Below are positions 42,103 to 51,559 of a stretch of DNA of 59,842 bases, piece by piece. Source of the stretch: Flavobacteriaceae bacterium (GTDB taxonomy: Bacteria > Bacteroidota > Bacteroidia > Flavobacteriales > Flavobacteriaceae). Position numbers and translations under genes: made by a program. Every line of letters starts with the position of its first letter. Within the stretch, counting starts at the first letter, position 1. The stretch spans positions 1 through 59,842 of the forward strand of contig JAFMCA010000008.1 of assembly GCA_017858055.1 (NCBI GenBank). Reading direction: 5' to 3'. Under the pieces are notes generated by a model that was given only the letters and a program-made list of their open reading frames with translations, was not told where the DNA came from and did no database searches.

Positions 42103-43125
42103 ATGAAAACTGTCCTCTATCTCTCTTTTGTTCTTTTTTTACTAAAATGCGGGGGTCCTGATCTTCCAAAATTTAAAATTCTTACAGGCAACAAGTCCAA
42201 TCAATTCACTTGGGGCGATTCCCTTGATTTAAAACTGAATAAAACTTTCGAGGGTGCAAATGTTCGCTTTTTTCTTAATAATCAGCCCATTGAAGAAAAA
42301 CACCTACTAACCAACGAACAACCCATGGGTACCCATCCCCTTAAAGCAATTGTTTCGGCTGGCGAACAAACCTATGAAGTGGAAAGTACACTAACTGTAC
42401 TCGCACCTTTTCCACCAAAACTATACACTTTTGAACTCATAGCCACCTATCCGCACGATATTACTGCGTATACCCAAGGTCTTGAGTTTGATGGAGAGAC
42501 TTTGTATGAAAGTACTGGTCTTTATGAAAAATCTAGCTTAAGAACCGTAAATTATGAAAATGGTGAAATCCTTGTCAACAAACCTCTAGACGCTAATTTT
42601 TTTGGTGAAGGATTGACTGTTTTTGAAGATAAGATTATACAACTCACTTGGAAAGCCAAAAAAGGGTTTATTTATGATAAAGCGACATTGGTCATGCAAA
42701 AATCTTTTGAATACAAGGACAGTAAAGAGGGATGGGGATTATGTAACGATGGTAATTTCCTTTTTAAAACAGACGGCACCAATCAAATTTGGACTTTAGA
42801 CCCAGAAACTATGGCGGAAAGAGGAAATATTCAAGTAATGACCAATAAAGCTCCGATTAAAAATTTGAATGAATTGGAATGGGTCGATGGTAAAATTTAT
42901 GCCAACACCTACCAGTTTCAGAAAGATGTGGTGGTCATTATAGACCCTAAAAATGGAATTGTAGAGGGTGTTGTTGACTTTTCTGGCCTCAAAAATCAAG
43001 TAACCCAGCATCCTCAATTGAATGTCTTTAATGGTATCGCCTATCACCCCGATCGTAAAACTTTTTTTGTAACAGGAAAAAACTGGGACAAACTTTTTGA
43101 GGTGAAGATTTTCCTTAAAGAATGA
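42103..43125 (+). CDS. Glutaminyl-peptide cyclotransferase, lipoprotein
   Basis: 340 residues from the ATG at 42103 (ATG at 42097 adds two residues). A lipoprotein signal ends at Cys16 in LLKCGG. An N-terminal beta domain (about 25-95) precedes a five-bladed propeller-like domain with TQGLEFDG, YESTGLY and LNELEWVDGKIYAN, typical of plant-type glutamine cyclotransferases. Likely cyclises N-terminal Gln to pyroglutamate on exported proteins, an activity linked in Bacteroidota to proteins exported by the type IX system. It overlaps the thioesterase gene by 4 bases. Confidence 0.9.
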   Translation: MKTVLYLSFVLFLLKCGGPDLPKFKILTGNKSNQFTWGDSLDLKLNKTFEGANVRFFLNNQPIEEKHLLTNEQPMGTHPLKAIVSAGEQTYEVESTLTVLAPFPPKLYTFELIATYPHDITAYTQGLEFDGETLYESTGLYEKSSLRTVNYENGEILVNKPLDANFFGEGLTVFEDKIIQLTWKAKKGFIYDKATLVMQKSFEYKDSKEGWGLCNDGNFLFKTDGTNQIWTLDPETMAERGNIQVMTNKAPIKNLNELEWVDGKIYANTYQFQKDVVVIIDPKNGIVEGVVDFSGLKNQVTQHPQLNVFNGIAYHPDRKTFFVTGKNWDKLFEVKIFLKE

Positions 43126-43514
43126 AAGTATTTACCCTAACGACGAAGGTGCTCGCAGAGCATATCGATAACTTAGGACATGTTAACAATGTTCAATACC
43201 TACAATGGGTTCAAGAAGCAGCCTTCGCCCATTGGGAAGCATTAATACAAAATCAAAAAGAAACACTGGGAATTTGGGTTGTGCGAAGTCACTCGATAAC
43301 TTATAAAAATCCAGCCTTTATAAACGATGAAATAACTCTGAAAACCTATGTTAAACAAAGCAAAGGAGTGCTTTCCGAACGTATCGTAGAAATTTATAAA
43401 GACACCAATTCAAGCCTTTTAGCGAGATGCAGTACCCAATGGTGCTATTTAAATGCTACTACTCACAAGATGGAAAAGATACCCCAATCCATCATTGATC
43501 TATTTGAGTCTTAG
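43122..43514 (+). CDS. Acyl-CoA/ACP thioesterase, 4HBT fold
   Basis: 130 residues. [17 protein letters not shown] carries the Asp of hot-dog 4HBT thioesterases of the YbgC/FadM type. It hydrolyses acyl thioesters of unknown chain length. Its start overlaps the cyclotransferase stop, and its stop TAG overlaps the glyA stop (TTAG). Confidence 0.88.
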   Translation: MKVFTLTTKVLAEHIDNLGHVNNVQYLQWVQEAAFAHWEALIQNQKETLGIWVVRSHSITYKNPAFINDEITLKTYVKQSKGVLSERIVEIYKDTNSSLLARCSTQWCYLNATTHKMEKIPQSIIDLFES

Positions 43515-44788
43515 TAATTAAAAAGTGCTCTTCCTTTCATTAGCGCATGAACTTCTTGGGCTACAGCAGCAAGCTCTTTTGCGTTCTCGTGATTTTGAAT
43601 CACCCGATCAATTAAACCAACCACAGTTTCCATGTCGTTTTCCTTTAATCCTCGTGTGGTAATCGCAGCAGTACCTAGACGGATTCCTGAGGTAACAAAA
43701 GGAGATTTATCGTCGAAGGGTACCATGTTTTTGTTGGCGGTAATTTCAGCTTTTACTAAAGCAATTTCGGCATCTTTACCTGTAATGTTTTTGTTTCGCA
43801 AGTCGATCAACATCATATGGTTGTCTGTACCCTCAGAGATTAAATGATAATCTCTCGCTACTAAAGCAGCAGCCATGGCTTGGGCGTTTTCACGCACCTG
43901 TTTCATATAGGATGTAAAAGAGGGCTCGAGGGCTTCTGCAAAAGCAATGGCTTTACCTGCGATTACATGCATTAAAGGCCCTCCTTGATTTCCAGGAAAA
44001 ACTGCCATGTTTAACAAATGTGACATTTTTTGAGCGGATCCATTTTTAAGGGTTAGTCCAAAAGGGTTGTCAAAATCTTGCCCCATCAGTATTAGTCCAC
44101 CGCGAGGTCCTCTAAGTGTTTTGTGCGTTGTAGTTGTAACAACGTGGCAATGTGGCATGGGATTACTTAGCAAACCCGTTGCAATCATTCCAGAAGGATG
44201 AGAGATGTCTGCGAGTAAAAAAGCGCCCACAGCATCTGCAATTTCACGAAATTTAGAGAAATCTATGTCTCTAGAATAGGCTGAAGCACCAGCTATAATC
44301 ATTTGAGGTTTTACTTCTTGAGCAATTTTTAGGATGTTCTCATAATTCAATCGACCCGTTTCTTTTTCTACTCCATAAAAATGGGCTTGATACAATCGAC
44401 CTGAAAAGTTAACCGGAGATCCGTGAGTCAAATGTCCTCCATGGGACAAATCAAAACCTAAAATCTTGTCCCCAGGTTTTAAAAAAGCATGAAACACAGC
44501 CGTATTGGCTTGAGAACCCGAATGGGGCTGAACATTGGCATATGCTGCTCCAAATAATTTTTTTGCACGTTCAATAGCAAGAGTTTCCACTTCATCTACC
44601 ACTTCACACCCTCCATAATATCGCTTTCCAGGATACCCTTCTGCATACTTATTTGTAAGTACAGAACCTGTTGCCTCCATCACAGCTGGGCTAGTGAAAT
44701 TCTCAGAAGCAATCAATTCAATGCCATTTAATTGACGTTCTTCTTCCCTTTTTATCAAATCAAAAATTACCGTATCTCGTGCTGACAT
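43511..44788 (-). CDS. glyA: Serine hydroxymethyltransferase
   Basis: 425 residues. [28 protein letters not shown], and the PLP Lys in [14 protein letters not shown] identify it. It interconverts serine and glycine and supplies methylene-tetrahydrofolate. The 129-base spacer to divergent nnr is AT-rich and holds no exact -7 box and no glycine-riboswitch-like fold that I can see. Confidence 0.97.
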   Translation of the reverse strand: MSARDTVIFDLIKREEERQLNGIELIASENFTSPAVMEATGSVLTNKYAEGYPGKRYYGGCEVVDEVETLAIERAKKLFGAAYANVQPHSGSQANTAVFHAFLKPGDKILGFDLSHGGHLTHGSPVNFSGRLYQAHFYGVEKETGRLNYENILKIAQEVKPQMIIAGASAYSRDIDFSKFREIADAVGAFLLADISHPSGMIATGLLSNPMPHCHVVTTTTHKTLRGPRGGLILMGQDFDNPFGLTLKNGSAQKMSHLLNMAVFPGNQGGPLMHVIAGKAIAFAEALEPSFTSYMKQVRENAQAMAAALVARDYHLISEGTDNHMMLIDLRNKNITGKDAEIALVKAEITANKNMVPFDDKSPFVTSGIRLGTAAITTRGLKENDMETVVGLIDRVIQNHENAKELAAVAQEVHALMKGRALFNY

Positions 44789-44917
44789 ATATTCGTTTTT
44801 AAAGCTGTAAAATTACATATTATAAAAAGGAACCCATTCGATTTTTTAACTTTTAAAAGGTTATTTTAAACAAGTAATTAACAAGAAAATAATTAATTTG
44901 GAAGATCAATTGTACTC

Positions 44918-46426
44918 ATGAAACTTTTAAGTGCCCAACAACTCAGAGCTGCGGATCAATTCACTATAGCAAATGAACGGATTGCTTCCCTGGATCTCAT
45001 GGAACGGGCTGCCAGAGGTTGTGTAAAATGGTTGAACCTTAACTTTCCTGAATTGGGTGCAGTAGCTGTATTCTGTGGTACTGGAAACAATGGAGGTGAT
45101 GGACTTGCAATAGCAAGATTATTATACAAACAAGGCAAAAAGGTAAGCTGCTTTGAAAACAAACTAAGCGAAGAATCTGAAGATTATACTGCAAACAAAA
45201 AACGTCTTCCGATTCCCTTAAATTATTTAAATGAAACTAATTTTGAAGAGCTACTAGCCACCATAAATCCTGAGACCCTCATTATTGATGCGCTTTTTGG
45301 GTCTGGTTTAAATAGGTCTGTTCAAGGATTTTCAGCAAAGCTAATTTCTAAATTAAATCAAGGTAAGAATACGATTATAAGTATCGACATACCTTCAGGA
45401 TTATTTGCTGAATTTAATACAACCCATATTCCAAAAGCAATCATACAAGCAACGTATACCCTAACCTTTCAGCGCCCTAAACTTTCTTTTTTACTACCCG
45501 AATACGGTGCTTTTGCTGGTAAATTTCATGTCCTTGATATCGGTTTGGCGGAGTCCTTTATTGAAGAACAGACCTCCCCTTACAATTACATCACCGCTGA
45601 ATTTGTGAAAAATAAATTAGCACCAATCAAAACTCCTTTTGTTCACAAAGGTACTTTTGGTCATTTACTCCTGATTGCGGGACAAGAAGGTAGTATGGGT
45701 GCAGCTATTTTAGCAGCAAAAGCAGCCCTACACAGTGGATTAGGCAAATTAACCCTCGTTAGTCCAAGTTGCGGTTTAGAAATTTTACAAACAAGCGTTG
45801 TTGAGGCTATGGTTTTCCCTGCTGGAGATAAATTTATTGAAGGACCTCATTTTCCTCAAATTGAACCCATGGCTATCGGACCGGGTTTAGGGAAAAATCC
45901 ACAGACTGTTAAATCACTTAAGTTGCTTTTAAAACAGGCTACGCAACCCCTAATTTTGGATGCAGATGCTCTGAATATTCTTGCTGAGCAGCCTGATTTT
46001 GTCGATTTAATACCGAAATACAGTATACTGAGCCCCCACCCTAAAGAATTTGAACGTCTCGTTGGCAAATGGAAAAATGATCAAGAAAAGTTGGATTTAC
46101 TCTCTTCGTTTTCTAAACATCATCAAGTTTATATTGTTTTAAAAGGCGCTTATTCAGTTATTGCAACTCCTGAAGGGACGTTTTATTTTAATAGCACGGG
46201 GAATCCAGGAATGGCTACGGCGGGAAGTGGTGACGTATTGACAGGGATTTTAGGAAGTTTCCTTGCTCAGGGCTTTTCTCCCCTAAACACTGCTTTACTG
46301 GCTGTATTTGTACATGGTGTGGCGGGTGACTTCGCCGAGAAGAAATGGACTTCAAGGGTTGTTACAGCAGGCTTGATTTCTGAAAGTTTATCCCTTGTGT
46401 TTAAAGAACTTCAAACCACGCCTTAG
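44918..46426 (+). CDS. nnr: Bifunctional NAD(P)H-hydrate epimerase / ADP-dependent dehydratase
   Basis: 502 residues. The N-terminal YjeF_N epimerase domain (about 1-215) has CGTGNNGGDGLAIARLL. The C-terminal kinase-like dehydratase (from about 225) has GHLLLIAGQEGSMGAA, DADALN and GMATAGSGDVLTGI. Together they repair hydrated nicotinamide nucleotides. It is the first of five rightward genes ending with aroB. Confidence 0.95.
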   Translation: MKLLSAQQLRAADQFTIANERIASLDLMERAARGCVKWLNLNFPELGAVAVFCGTGNNGGDGLAIARLLYKQGKKVSCFENKLSEESEDYTANKKRLPIPLNYLNETNFEELLATINPETLIIDALFGSGLNRSVQGFSAKLISKLNQGKNTIISIDIPSGLFAEFNTTHIPKAIIQATYTLTFQRPKLSFLLPEYGAFAGKFHVLDIGLAESFIEEQTSPYNYITAEFVKNKLAPIKTPFVHKGTFGHLLLIAGQEGSMGAAILAAKAALHSGLGKLTLVSPSCGLEILQTSVVEAMVFPAGDKFIEGPHFPQIEPMAIGPGLGKNPQTVKSLKLLLKQATQPLILDADALNILAEQPDFVDLIPKYSILSPHPKEFERLVGKWKNDQEKLDLLSSFSKHHQVYIVLKGAYSVIATPEGTFYFNSTGNPGMATAGSGDVLTGILGSFLAQGFSPLNTALLAVFVHGVAGDFAEKKWTSRVVTAGLISESLSLVFKELQTTP

Positions 46427-46470
46427 TGTCAATTTGGCTCTTTTTAAGATGCTGCAAGTGTCATTTAGTC
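46425..46470 (+). repeat. Tandem AGTGTCA motif upstream of clpB
   Basis: AGTGTCAATTTGGC (46425-46438) and AGTGTCATTTAGTC (46457-46470) begin 32 bases apart, about three helical turns. They precede a heat-shock chaperone gene, so they may be a regulator site. The first copy overlaps the nnr stop codon. A TAGCTTTTG element (46489-46497) with one extra base versus TAnnTTTG could be the -7 box. Confidence 0.35.
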
Positions 46471-46521
46471 AGCTGAATATCAATGGAATAGCTTTTGCAT
46501 AGAGTTTTTGAAAAAAATTCT

Positions 46522-49107
46522 ATGAATTTAAACAATCTTACCACCAAAGCGCAAGAATGTGTACAATGCGCACAGCAGTTTGCTTTTGAAAACAGTCATC
46601 AACAGATCGAAAATGAACACCTCTTTCAAGGCATACTCGAAGTAGATGATAACGTTATACCCTACCTCCTCGGAAAACTCAACATCAACCTATCCCTTTT
46701 AAAGCAATTAAATGGGAGTGCATTAAAAAGTTTTCCAAAGGTGACAGGCGGTTCGCAAATGTTTTCTCAAAGCGCCTCCCAAACCTTGATGAATTCAATT
46801 TCTATAGCAAAAAAGCAAGAGGATGAATACGTAGCTACAGAACACCTTCTGCTAGCGTTGTTTGAATCCAAGAGCACAGTTTCCAAAATTCTTCATGATC
46901 AAGGCGTATCCAAGGCCTCATTGACATCAGCCATTCAAGAATTGAGAAAAGGAGAGAAAATTACTTCTGCCTCTGCGGAACAGAACTATAATTCCCTGGA
47001 GAAATACGCAAAAAATTTAAACAAACTTGCACAAGCCGGTAAGCTTGATCCTGTAATTGGTAGGGATGAAGAAATCCGAAGGTTATTGCAAATTCTCAGT
47101 AGAAGAACAAAGAACAACCCCATCCTCGTTGGAGAACCAGGAACTGGAAAAACAGCCATAGCAGAAGGTTTAGCGCATCGGATAATTGAAGGGGATGTTC
47201 CTGAAAACCTTAAAGACAAACAAATTTTCGCCTTAGATATGGGCGCCCTCATTGCTGGGGCTAAATACAAAGGAGAATTTGAAGAGCGCTTAAAAAGTGT
47301 GATCAAAGAAGTAACACAAAGTGCTGGAGATTTAGTTTTATTTATCGACGAGATACATACCCTAGTGGGTGCTGGAGGTGGTGAAGGTGCTATGGACGCT
47401 GCCAACATCTTAAAACCGGCCTTAGCAAGAGGGGAACTCAGAGCTATTGGTGCCACTACCCTAGACGAATACCAAAAATATTTTGAGAAAGACAAAGCCC
47501 TTGAACGTCGTTTTCAAAAAGTACTGGTTGACGAACCCGATACGGATAGCGCAATCGCTATTTTAAGGGGAATTAAAGAAAAATATGAAGCCCATCATAA
47601 AGTTCGAATCAAGGACGAAGCAATTATCGGTGCCGTTACCTTATCCACTCGATACATCACCAACCGCTTTTTGCCCGATAAAGCGATAGATCTTATGGAC
47701 GAGGCTGCATCAAAACTCCGAATGGAAATTAACTCCAAACCTGAAGAACTGGATACCTTAGATCGAAAAATCCGACAGATTGAAATTGCTTTGGTCGCAA
47801 TAAAACGAGAAAAGGATCACGATAAAATCAAAAAACTCAACTTAGAATTGAGTGAATTGAAGGAAGAACGTAAAACCTTGTTTGCTCGATGGAGTCAAGA
47901 GAAAGAAATTGTAGACAGTATTCAGCAAACAAAAATTGAAATTGAAAACCTCAAAGCACAGGCCGATCGAGCAGAACGAGAAGGCGACTACGGCACTGTA
48001 GCAGAAATACGCTACGGAAAGCTACAAGCAATTGAAAATAAAATTCAAAAACTACAAGAAACGCTTGCTAAAAATCAATCCGAACACAGTTTAATTAAAG
48101 AAGAAGTCACTTATGACGATATCGCTGAAGTTGTAGCTAAATGGACAGGAGTGCCCGTTAGTAAGATGTTGCAATCAGACAAAGAAAAACTACTGCACTT
48201 GGAAGATTTGCTCCATCAGCGGTTAATTGGTCAAGAAAAAGCTGTAGAGGCCGTAAGTGATGCGATTCGAAGAAGCAGAGCTGGTTTGCAAGACAGTAAA
48301 CGACCTATTGGAAGTTTTTTATTTCTAGGGACAACAGGAGTAGGTAAAACGGAATTAGCGAAAGCTTTGGCAGAAGCATTATTTGACGATGAAAATAACA
48401 TCACTCGGATCGATATGAGTGAATATCAAGAGCGGCATGCAGTTAGTCGTCTTGTAGGCGCACCTCCTGGCTATGTAGGCTATGATGAAGGTGGACAACT
48501 TACAGAGGCGGTTCGACGTAAACCCTATTCTGTGGTTTTGCTCGATGAAATTGAAAAAGCGCATCCAGATACGTTCAATGTACTCCTTCAAGTATTGGAC
48601 GAAGGTCGGCTTACAGACAATAAAGGTCGATTGGCAGATTTCAAAAATTCAATAATCATTATGACCAGTAACCTTGGAAGTCAAGAAATCCAAGAGGCTT
48701 TTGAATCAAATCCTGAATTTGAAAAAGCGGAAAGCACGGCAAAAGAAAGGGTAATGTCTCTCTTAAAAAGACAAGTTCGACCAGAGTTTTTAAATCGAAT
48801 TGATGACATTGTACTGTTTTCTCCTCTCACCCAAAAGGAAATTACAGAAATCGTAAAACTACAATTCAAATTGATTGCACAACGTCTTCTTTTGCAGGAG
48901 GTCAAGATTTCGGCTACAGATGAAGCAATACATCAACTTGCCCGCCTAGGTTTTGATCCTCAATACGGAGGAAGACCAGTTAAGAGAGTGCTCCAACAGC
49001 ATATATTAAATCCGTTGAGTAAAGATTTGTTAGGTCCAGCCTTGGATAAAAGCAAAGAAATTGTGGTTGATTTTTTTGAGGATAGCTTTGTTTTTAGAAA
49101 TGCATAA
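46522..49107 (+). CDS. clpB: ATP-dependent disaggregase chaperone ClpB
   Basis: 861 residues from the ATG at 46522; the in-frame TTG at 46495 lies in a promoter-like element. An N-terminal Clp repeat domain, NBD1 with GEPGTGKT and a coiled-coil middle domain (about 390-520) precede NBD2 with GTTGVGKTELAKAL. FIDEIHTLVG, the pore loops KYKGEFEERLK and GYVGYDEGGQL, and the length mark ClpB rather than ClpA/ClpC. It resolves protein aggregates with DnaK. Confidence 0.96.
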   Translation: MNLNNLTTKAQECVQCAQQFAFENSHQQIENEHLFQGILEVDDNVIPYLLGKLNINLSLLKQLNGSALKSFPKVTGGSQMFSQSASQTLMNSISIAKKQEDEYVATEHLLLALFESKSTVSKILHDQGVSKASLTSAIQELRKGEKITSASAEQNYNSLEKYAKNLNKLAQAGKLDPVIGRDEEIRRLLQILSRRTKNNPILVGEPGTGKTAIAEGLAHRIIEGDVPENLKDKQIFALDMGALIAGAKYKGEFEERLKSVIKEVTQSAGDLVLFIDEIHTLVGAGGGEGAMDAANILKPALARGELRAIGATTLDEYQKYFEKDKALERRFQKVLVDEPDTDSAIAILRGIKEKYEAHHKVRIKDEAIIGAVTLSTRYITNRFLPDKAIDLMDEAASKLRMEINSKPEELDTLDRKIRQIEIALVAIKREKDHDKIKKLNLELSELKEERKTLFARWSQEKEIVDSIQQTKIEIENLKAQADRAEREGDYGTVAEIRYGKLQAIENKIQKLQETLAKNQSEHSLIKEEVTYDDIAEVVAKWTGVPVSKMLQSDKEKLLHLEDLLHQRLIGQEKAVEAVSDAIRRSRAGLQDSKRPIGSFLFLGTTGVGKTELAKALAEALFDDENNITRIDMSEYQERHAVSRLVGAPPGYVGYDEGGQLTEAVRRKPYSVVLLDEIEKAHPDTFNVLLQVLDEGRLTDNKGRLADFKNSIIIMTSNLGSQEIQEAFESNPEFEKAESTAKERVMSLLKRQVRPEFLNRIDDIVLFSPLTQKEITEIVKLQFKLIAQRLLLQEVKISATDEAIHQLARLGFDPQYGGRPVKRVLQQHILNPLSKDLLGPALDKSKEIVVDFFEDSFVFRNA

Positions 49108-49131
49108 CCCTACCCGAAGCGTATTTAATAT

Positions 49132-49139
49132 TACCTTTG
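49132..49139 (+). promoter_or_regulatory. smpB promoter, -7 box TACCTTTG
   Basis: Exact consensus; the four bases TAGG separate it from the GTG start of smpB, predicting a leaderless mRNA that begins with GTG. Confidence 0.65.
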
Positions 49140-49143
49140 TAGG

Positions 49144-49608
49144 GTGCAAAAGCAAATTCACATAAAAAACAAAAGGGCTCGTTTTGAGTTTGAACTCATT
49201 GAGGAGTATACAGCTGGTATTGTGCTTACTGGTACAGAAATCAAATCCATTCGCAACAGTAAAGCGTCTATAACAGAGAGTTTTTGTGAATTCAATGAAC
49301 GCGGGGAACTGTTTACCGTCAATATGCATATCGATGAATACGCTTTTGGCACTCGATACAATCATAAACCTAAAGCTCAACGCAAACTCCTATTGAACAA
49401 AAAGGAGTTGAAAAAACTGCGCCGTGAGGTAAGTAATAGTGGTTTAACCATTGTTCCTTTGAGTTTGTTTCTTACTGAAAATGGCTTGGCAAAATTGCGG
49501 ATTGCTTTAGCCAAAGGAAAAAAACTCTATGACAAAAGAGAAACGATGAAAGATCGAGACAATCAAAGAGATCTAGATCGTATTAAAAAAAGTTTTAAAC
49601 GCGTTTAG
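49144..49608 (+). CDS. smpB: SsrA-binding protein SmpB
   Basis: 154 residues from a GTG start; the conserved N-terminus [18 protein letters not shown] begins there. Diagnostic [14 protein letters not shown], the NMHIDEY strand and the basic C-terminal tail ([15 protein letters not shown]) are present. It binds tmRNA to rescue stalled ribosomes. The start is 36 bases after the clpB stop. Confidence 0.96.
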   Translation: MQKQIHIKNKRARFEFELIEEYTAGIVLTGTEIKSIRNSKASITESFCEFNERGELFTVNMHIDEYAFGTRYNHKPKAQRKLLLNKKELKKLRREVSNSGLTIVPLSLFLTENGLAKLRIALAKGKKLYDKRETMKDRDNQRDLDRIKKSFKRV

Positions 49609-49650
49609 ATTCAACCTACTTAAAACGTTAACTTTAAATAAAAATCTCCC

Positions 49651-50439
49651 ATGAAAACAACTCTTTTCACACTTTTCCTAATCACACAATTTTGTTGGAG
49701 TCAAACTCCACTTGAACGACTAGAAAAATCTCCTCGCCACCATGAATGGATCAACCTAGAGGCTTCAGATCGGAAGGTTCAAAGTTTTTTAGTGTACCCT
49801 GAGGTCTCTGAAAAAGTTCTTACTGTAGTTCTAATTCACGAAAACAGAGGTTTAAACGATTGGGCTAGAAGTATGGCAGATCAAATCGCTGAAATGGGAT
49901 ACATTGCTCTTGCTCCTGATTTTTTATCTGGTAAAGCCCCTAATGGAGGGGGGACTCGTGATTATGAAAATTCTGATGATGCTCGAACAGGGATTTACGC
50001 ATTATCTAAAGAGGAGATCAGTACTACGCTTCATGCCGCTGTCTCTTATGCAGAAACTATTCCTGCCTCGAATGGAAAAGTAGTGGTCATCGGTTTTTGC
50101 TGGGGAGGGAGCCAATCCTTCCAATTTGCAACCGAATCCTCTGCTATTGAAGCGGCTATCGTTTGTTACGGAACAGGTCCAGCAGATGCAGATGTTTATC
50201 AAAATATTCAAATTCCAGTTTATGGATTTTACGGAGGTAATGACAATCGAGTCAACGCTACAATAGAGGACAGTAAAACAGCCATGAAAGGGATTGATGC
50301 AACTTTTGAACCTGTAATCTACGAGGGAGCGGGACATGGGTTTTTCAGAGCAGGAGAAGAACCTGATGCTTCTGAATCAAATAAAATTGCTAGAGAACAA
50401 GGGATTAAACGATTAAAACAACTCCTTTCTCAACTCTAA
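49651..50439 (+). CDS. Dienelactone hydrolase family protein, exported
   Basis: 262 residues with a signal peptide (MKTTLFTLFLITQFCWSQ). The alpha/beta hydrolase catalytic Cys is in GFCWGGSQSF, the acid in the GGNDNRV segment and the His in GAGHGFFRAG, as in dienelactone hydrolases. The natural substrate may be an ester or lactone; unknown. A near-consensus TAACTTTA precedes it. Confidence 0.9.
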   Translation: MKTTLFTLFLITQFCWSQTPLERLEKSPRHHEWINLEASDRKVQSFLVYPEVSEKVLTVVLIHENRGLNDWARSMADQIAEMGYIALAPDFLSGKAPNGGGTRDYENSDDARTGIYALSKEEISTTLHAAVSYAETIPASNGKVVVIGFCWGGSQSFQFATESSAIEAAIVCYGTGPADADVYQNIQIPVYGFYGGNDNRVNATIEDSKTAMKGIDATFEPVIYEGAGHGFFRAGEEPDASESNKIAREQGIKRLKQLLSQL

Positions 50440-50476
50440 TTTAGATTCGAGCGGAGATCCGTCTTAGAATTATGCT

Positions 50477-50484
50477 TATTTTTG
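50477..50484 (+). promoter_or_regulatory. aroB promoter, -7 box TATTTTTG
   Basis: Exact consensus, 16 bases before the aroB ATG. Confidence 0.5.
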
Positions 50485-50500
50485 TCCTCTCGGATACAAC

Positions 50501-51556
50501 ATGAACAATACGATATCTATTTCATACGGACTCAAAGCACTTCAAGCACTTTCTGAAGAGGTAAAAAATAAAAACTATAGTTCAATTTTTATACTGGTGG
50601 ACAGCAACACGCACGGTTACTGTCTTGAACGTTTTAATGAAATAGCTAACATTAAGGCTACCGGAATTCTAACAATGAAAGCCGGCGAAGAAAATAAAAA
50701 CCTCTCTACCTGTGAACAATTGTGGAACGAATTGTCGGAAAAAGGGGCGGATCGCAATAGTGTTCTAATCAATTTAGGAGGCGGTGTGGTTACCGATTTG
50801 GGAGGATTCGTAGCTTGTACCTTTAAAAGGGGGATTGATTTTTACAATATCCCTACTACCCTACTTTCCATGGTAGATGCCTCCGTTGGAGGAAAAACAG
50901 GAATTGACCTTGGTGCGCTGAAAAACCAAATTGGAATAATTCGTGAGCCCCAAGGGGTTATCGTTGAAAGCGGTTGGCTCCAAACACTCCCAAACGAAGA
51001 GTTGAGAAGTGGATTTGCAGAAATGCTCAAACACGGTCTCATTGCAAATCCTTCGTATTGGAAAACTTTACAATCTTTGGATCTCCTTAGTGCTGAAACT
51101 TTGGAGGATTTTATTCAGCCTTCAATTGCTGAAAAAACAAAAGTCGTATTGGAAGACCCAAATGAAAAAGGTTTGCGAAAAATTCTGAACTTTGGTCATA
51201 CACTGGGGCACGCGATAGAATCCTATTTCCTTACCCATCCAGACAAACCACGCCTTTTGCATGGAGAAGCAATTGCTATTGGTATGGTATTGGAGGCTTA
51301 CCTTTCAACTGTTTGTTGTGCTTTGAACTTAGGGGAAGCCAATGAAATTAAGACAACTTTTGATAAATTTTATCCCAAGCAAGAGATTTCACTTGCTGAT
51401 CAAAAAGCAATTTTAGAGTTACTACGTCACGATAAGAAGAATAAAGCAGGCAGAATCAATTTTGTGCTTCTCAGTGCTATAGGAACGCCACAAATCGATG
51501 TGGAAGTGCCTCAAGATCTTTTCGCTACTGCCTTTGAATTTTATAAATCGGCTTAG
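50501..51556 (+). CDS. aroB: 3-dehydroquinate synthase
   Basis: 351 residues. NLGGGVVTDLGGFVA (NAD), PTTLLSMVDASVGGKTG, and zinc ligands in LHGEAIAIGM and LNFGHTLGHAIE are present. It carries out the second shikimate pathway step. The stop is 3 bases from that of convergent ppc. Confidence 0.96.
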   Translation: MNNTISISYGLKALQALSEEVKNKNYSSIFILVDSNTHGYCLERFNEIANIKATGILTMKAGEENKNLSTCEQLWNELSEKGADRNSVLINLGGGVVTDLGGFVACTFKRGIDFYNIPTTLLSMVDASVGGKTGIDLGALKNQIGIIREPQGVIVESGWLQTLPNEELRSGFAEMLKHGLIANPSYWKTLQSLDLLSAETLEDFIQPSIAEKTKVVLEDPNEKGLRKILNFGHTLGHAIESYFLTHPDKPRLLHGEAIAIGMVLEAYLSTVCCALNLGEANEIKTTFDKFYPKQEISLADQKAILELLRHDKKNKAGRINFVLLSAIGTPQIDVEVPQDLFATAFEFYKSA

Positions 51557-51559
51557 TGA

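Noticed and set aside
44850-44859. CTTTTAAAAG palindrome between glyA and nnr
   Set aside because: A 10-base palindrome is easily expected by chance in AT-rich DNA; the flanks do not extend the symmetry.
44789-44917. Possible glycine riboswitch before glyA
   Set aside because: The spacer is AT-rich with no conserved aptamer segments or terminator on either strand.
46986-47495. 169-codon ORF antisense to clpB
   Set aside because: Lies wholly inside a well-conserved clpB region, has low-complexity composition, and no promoter box; it is a by-product of codon use in clpB.
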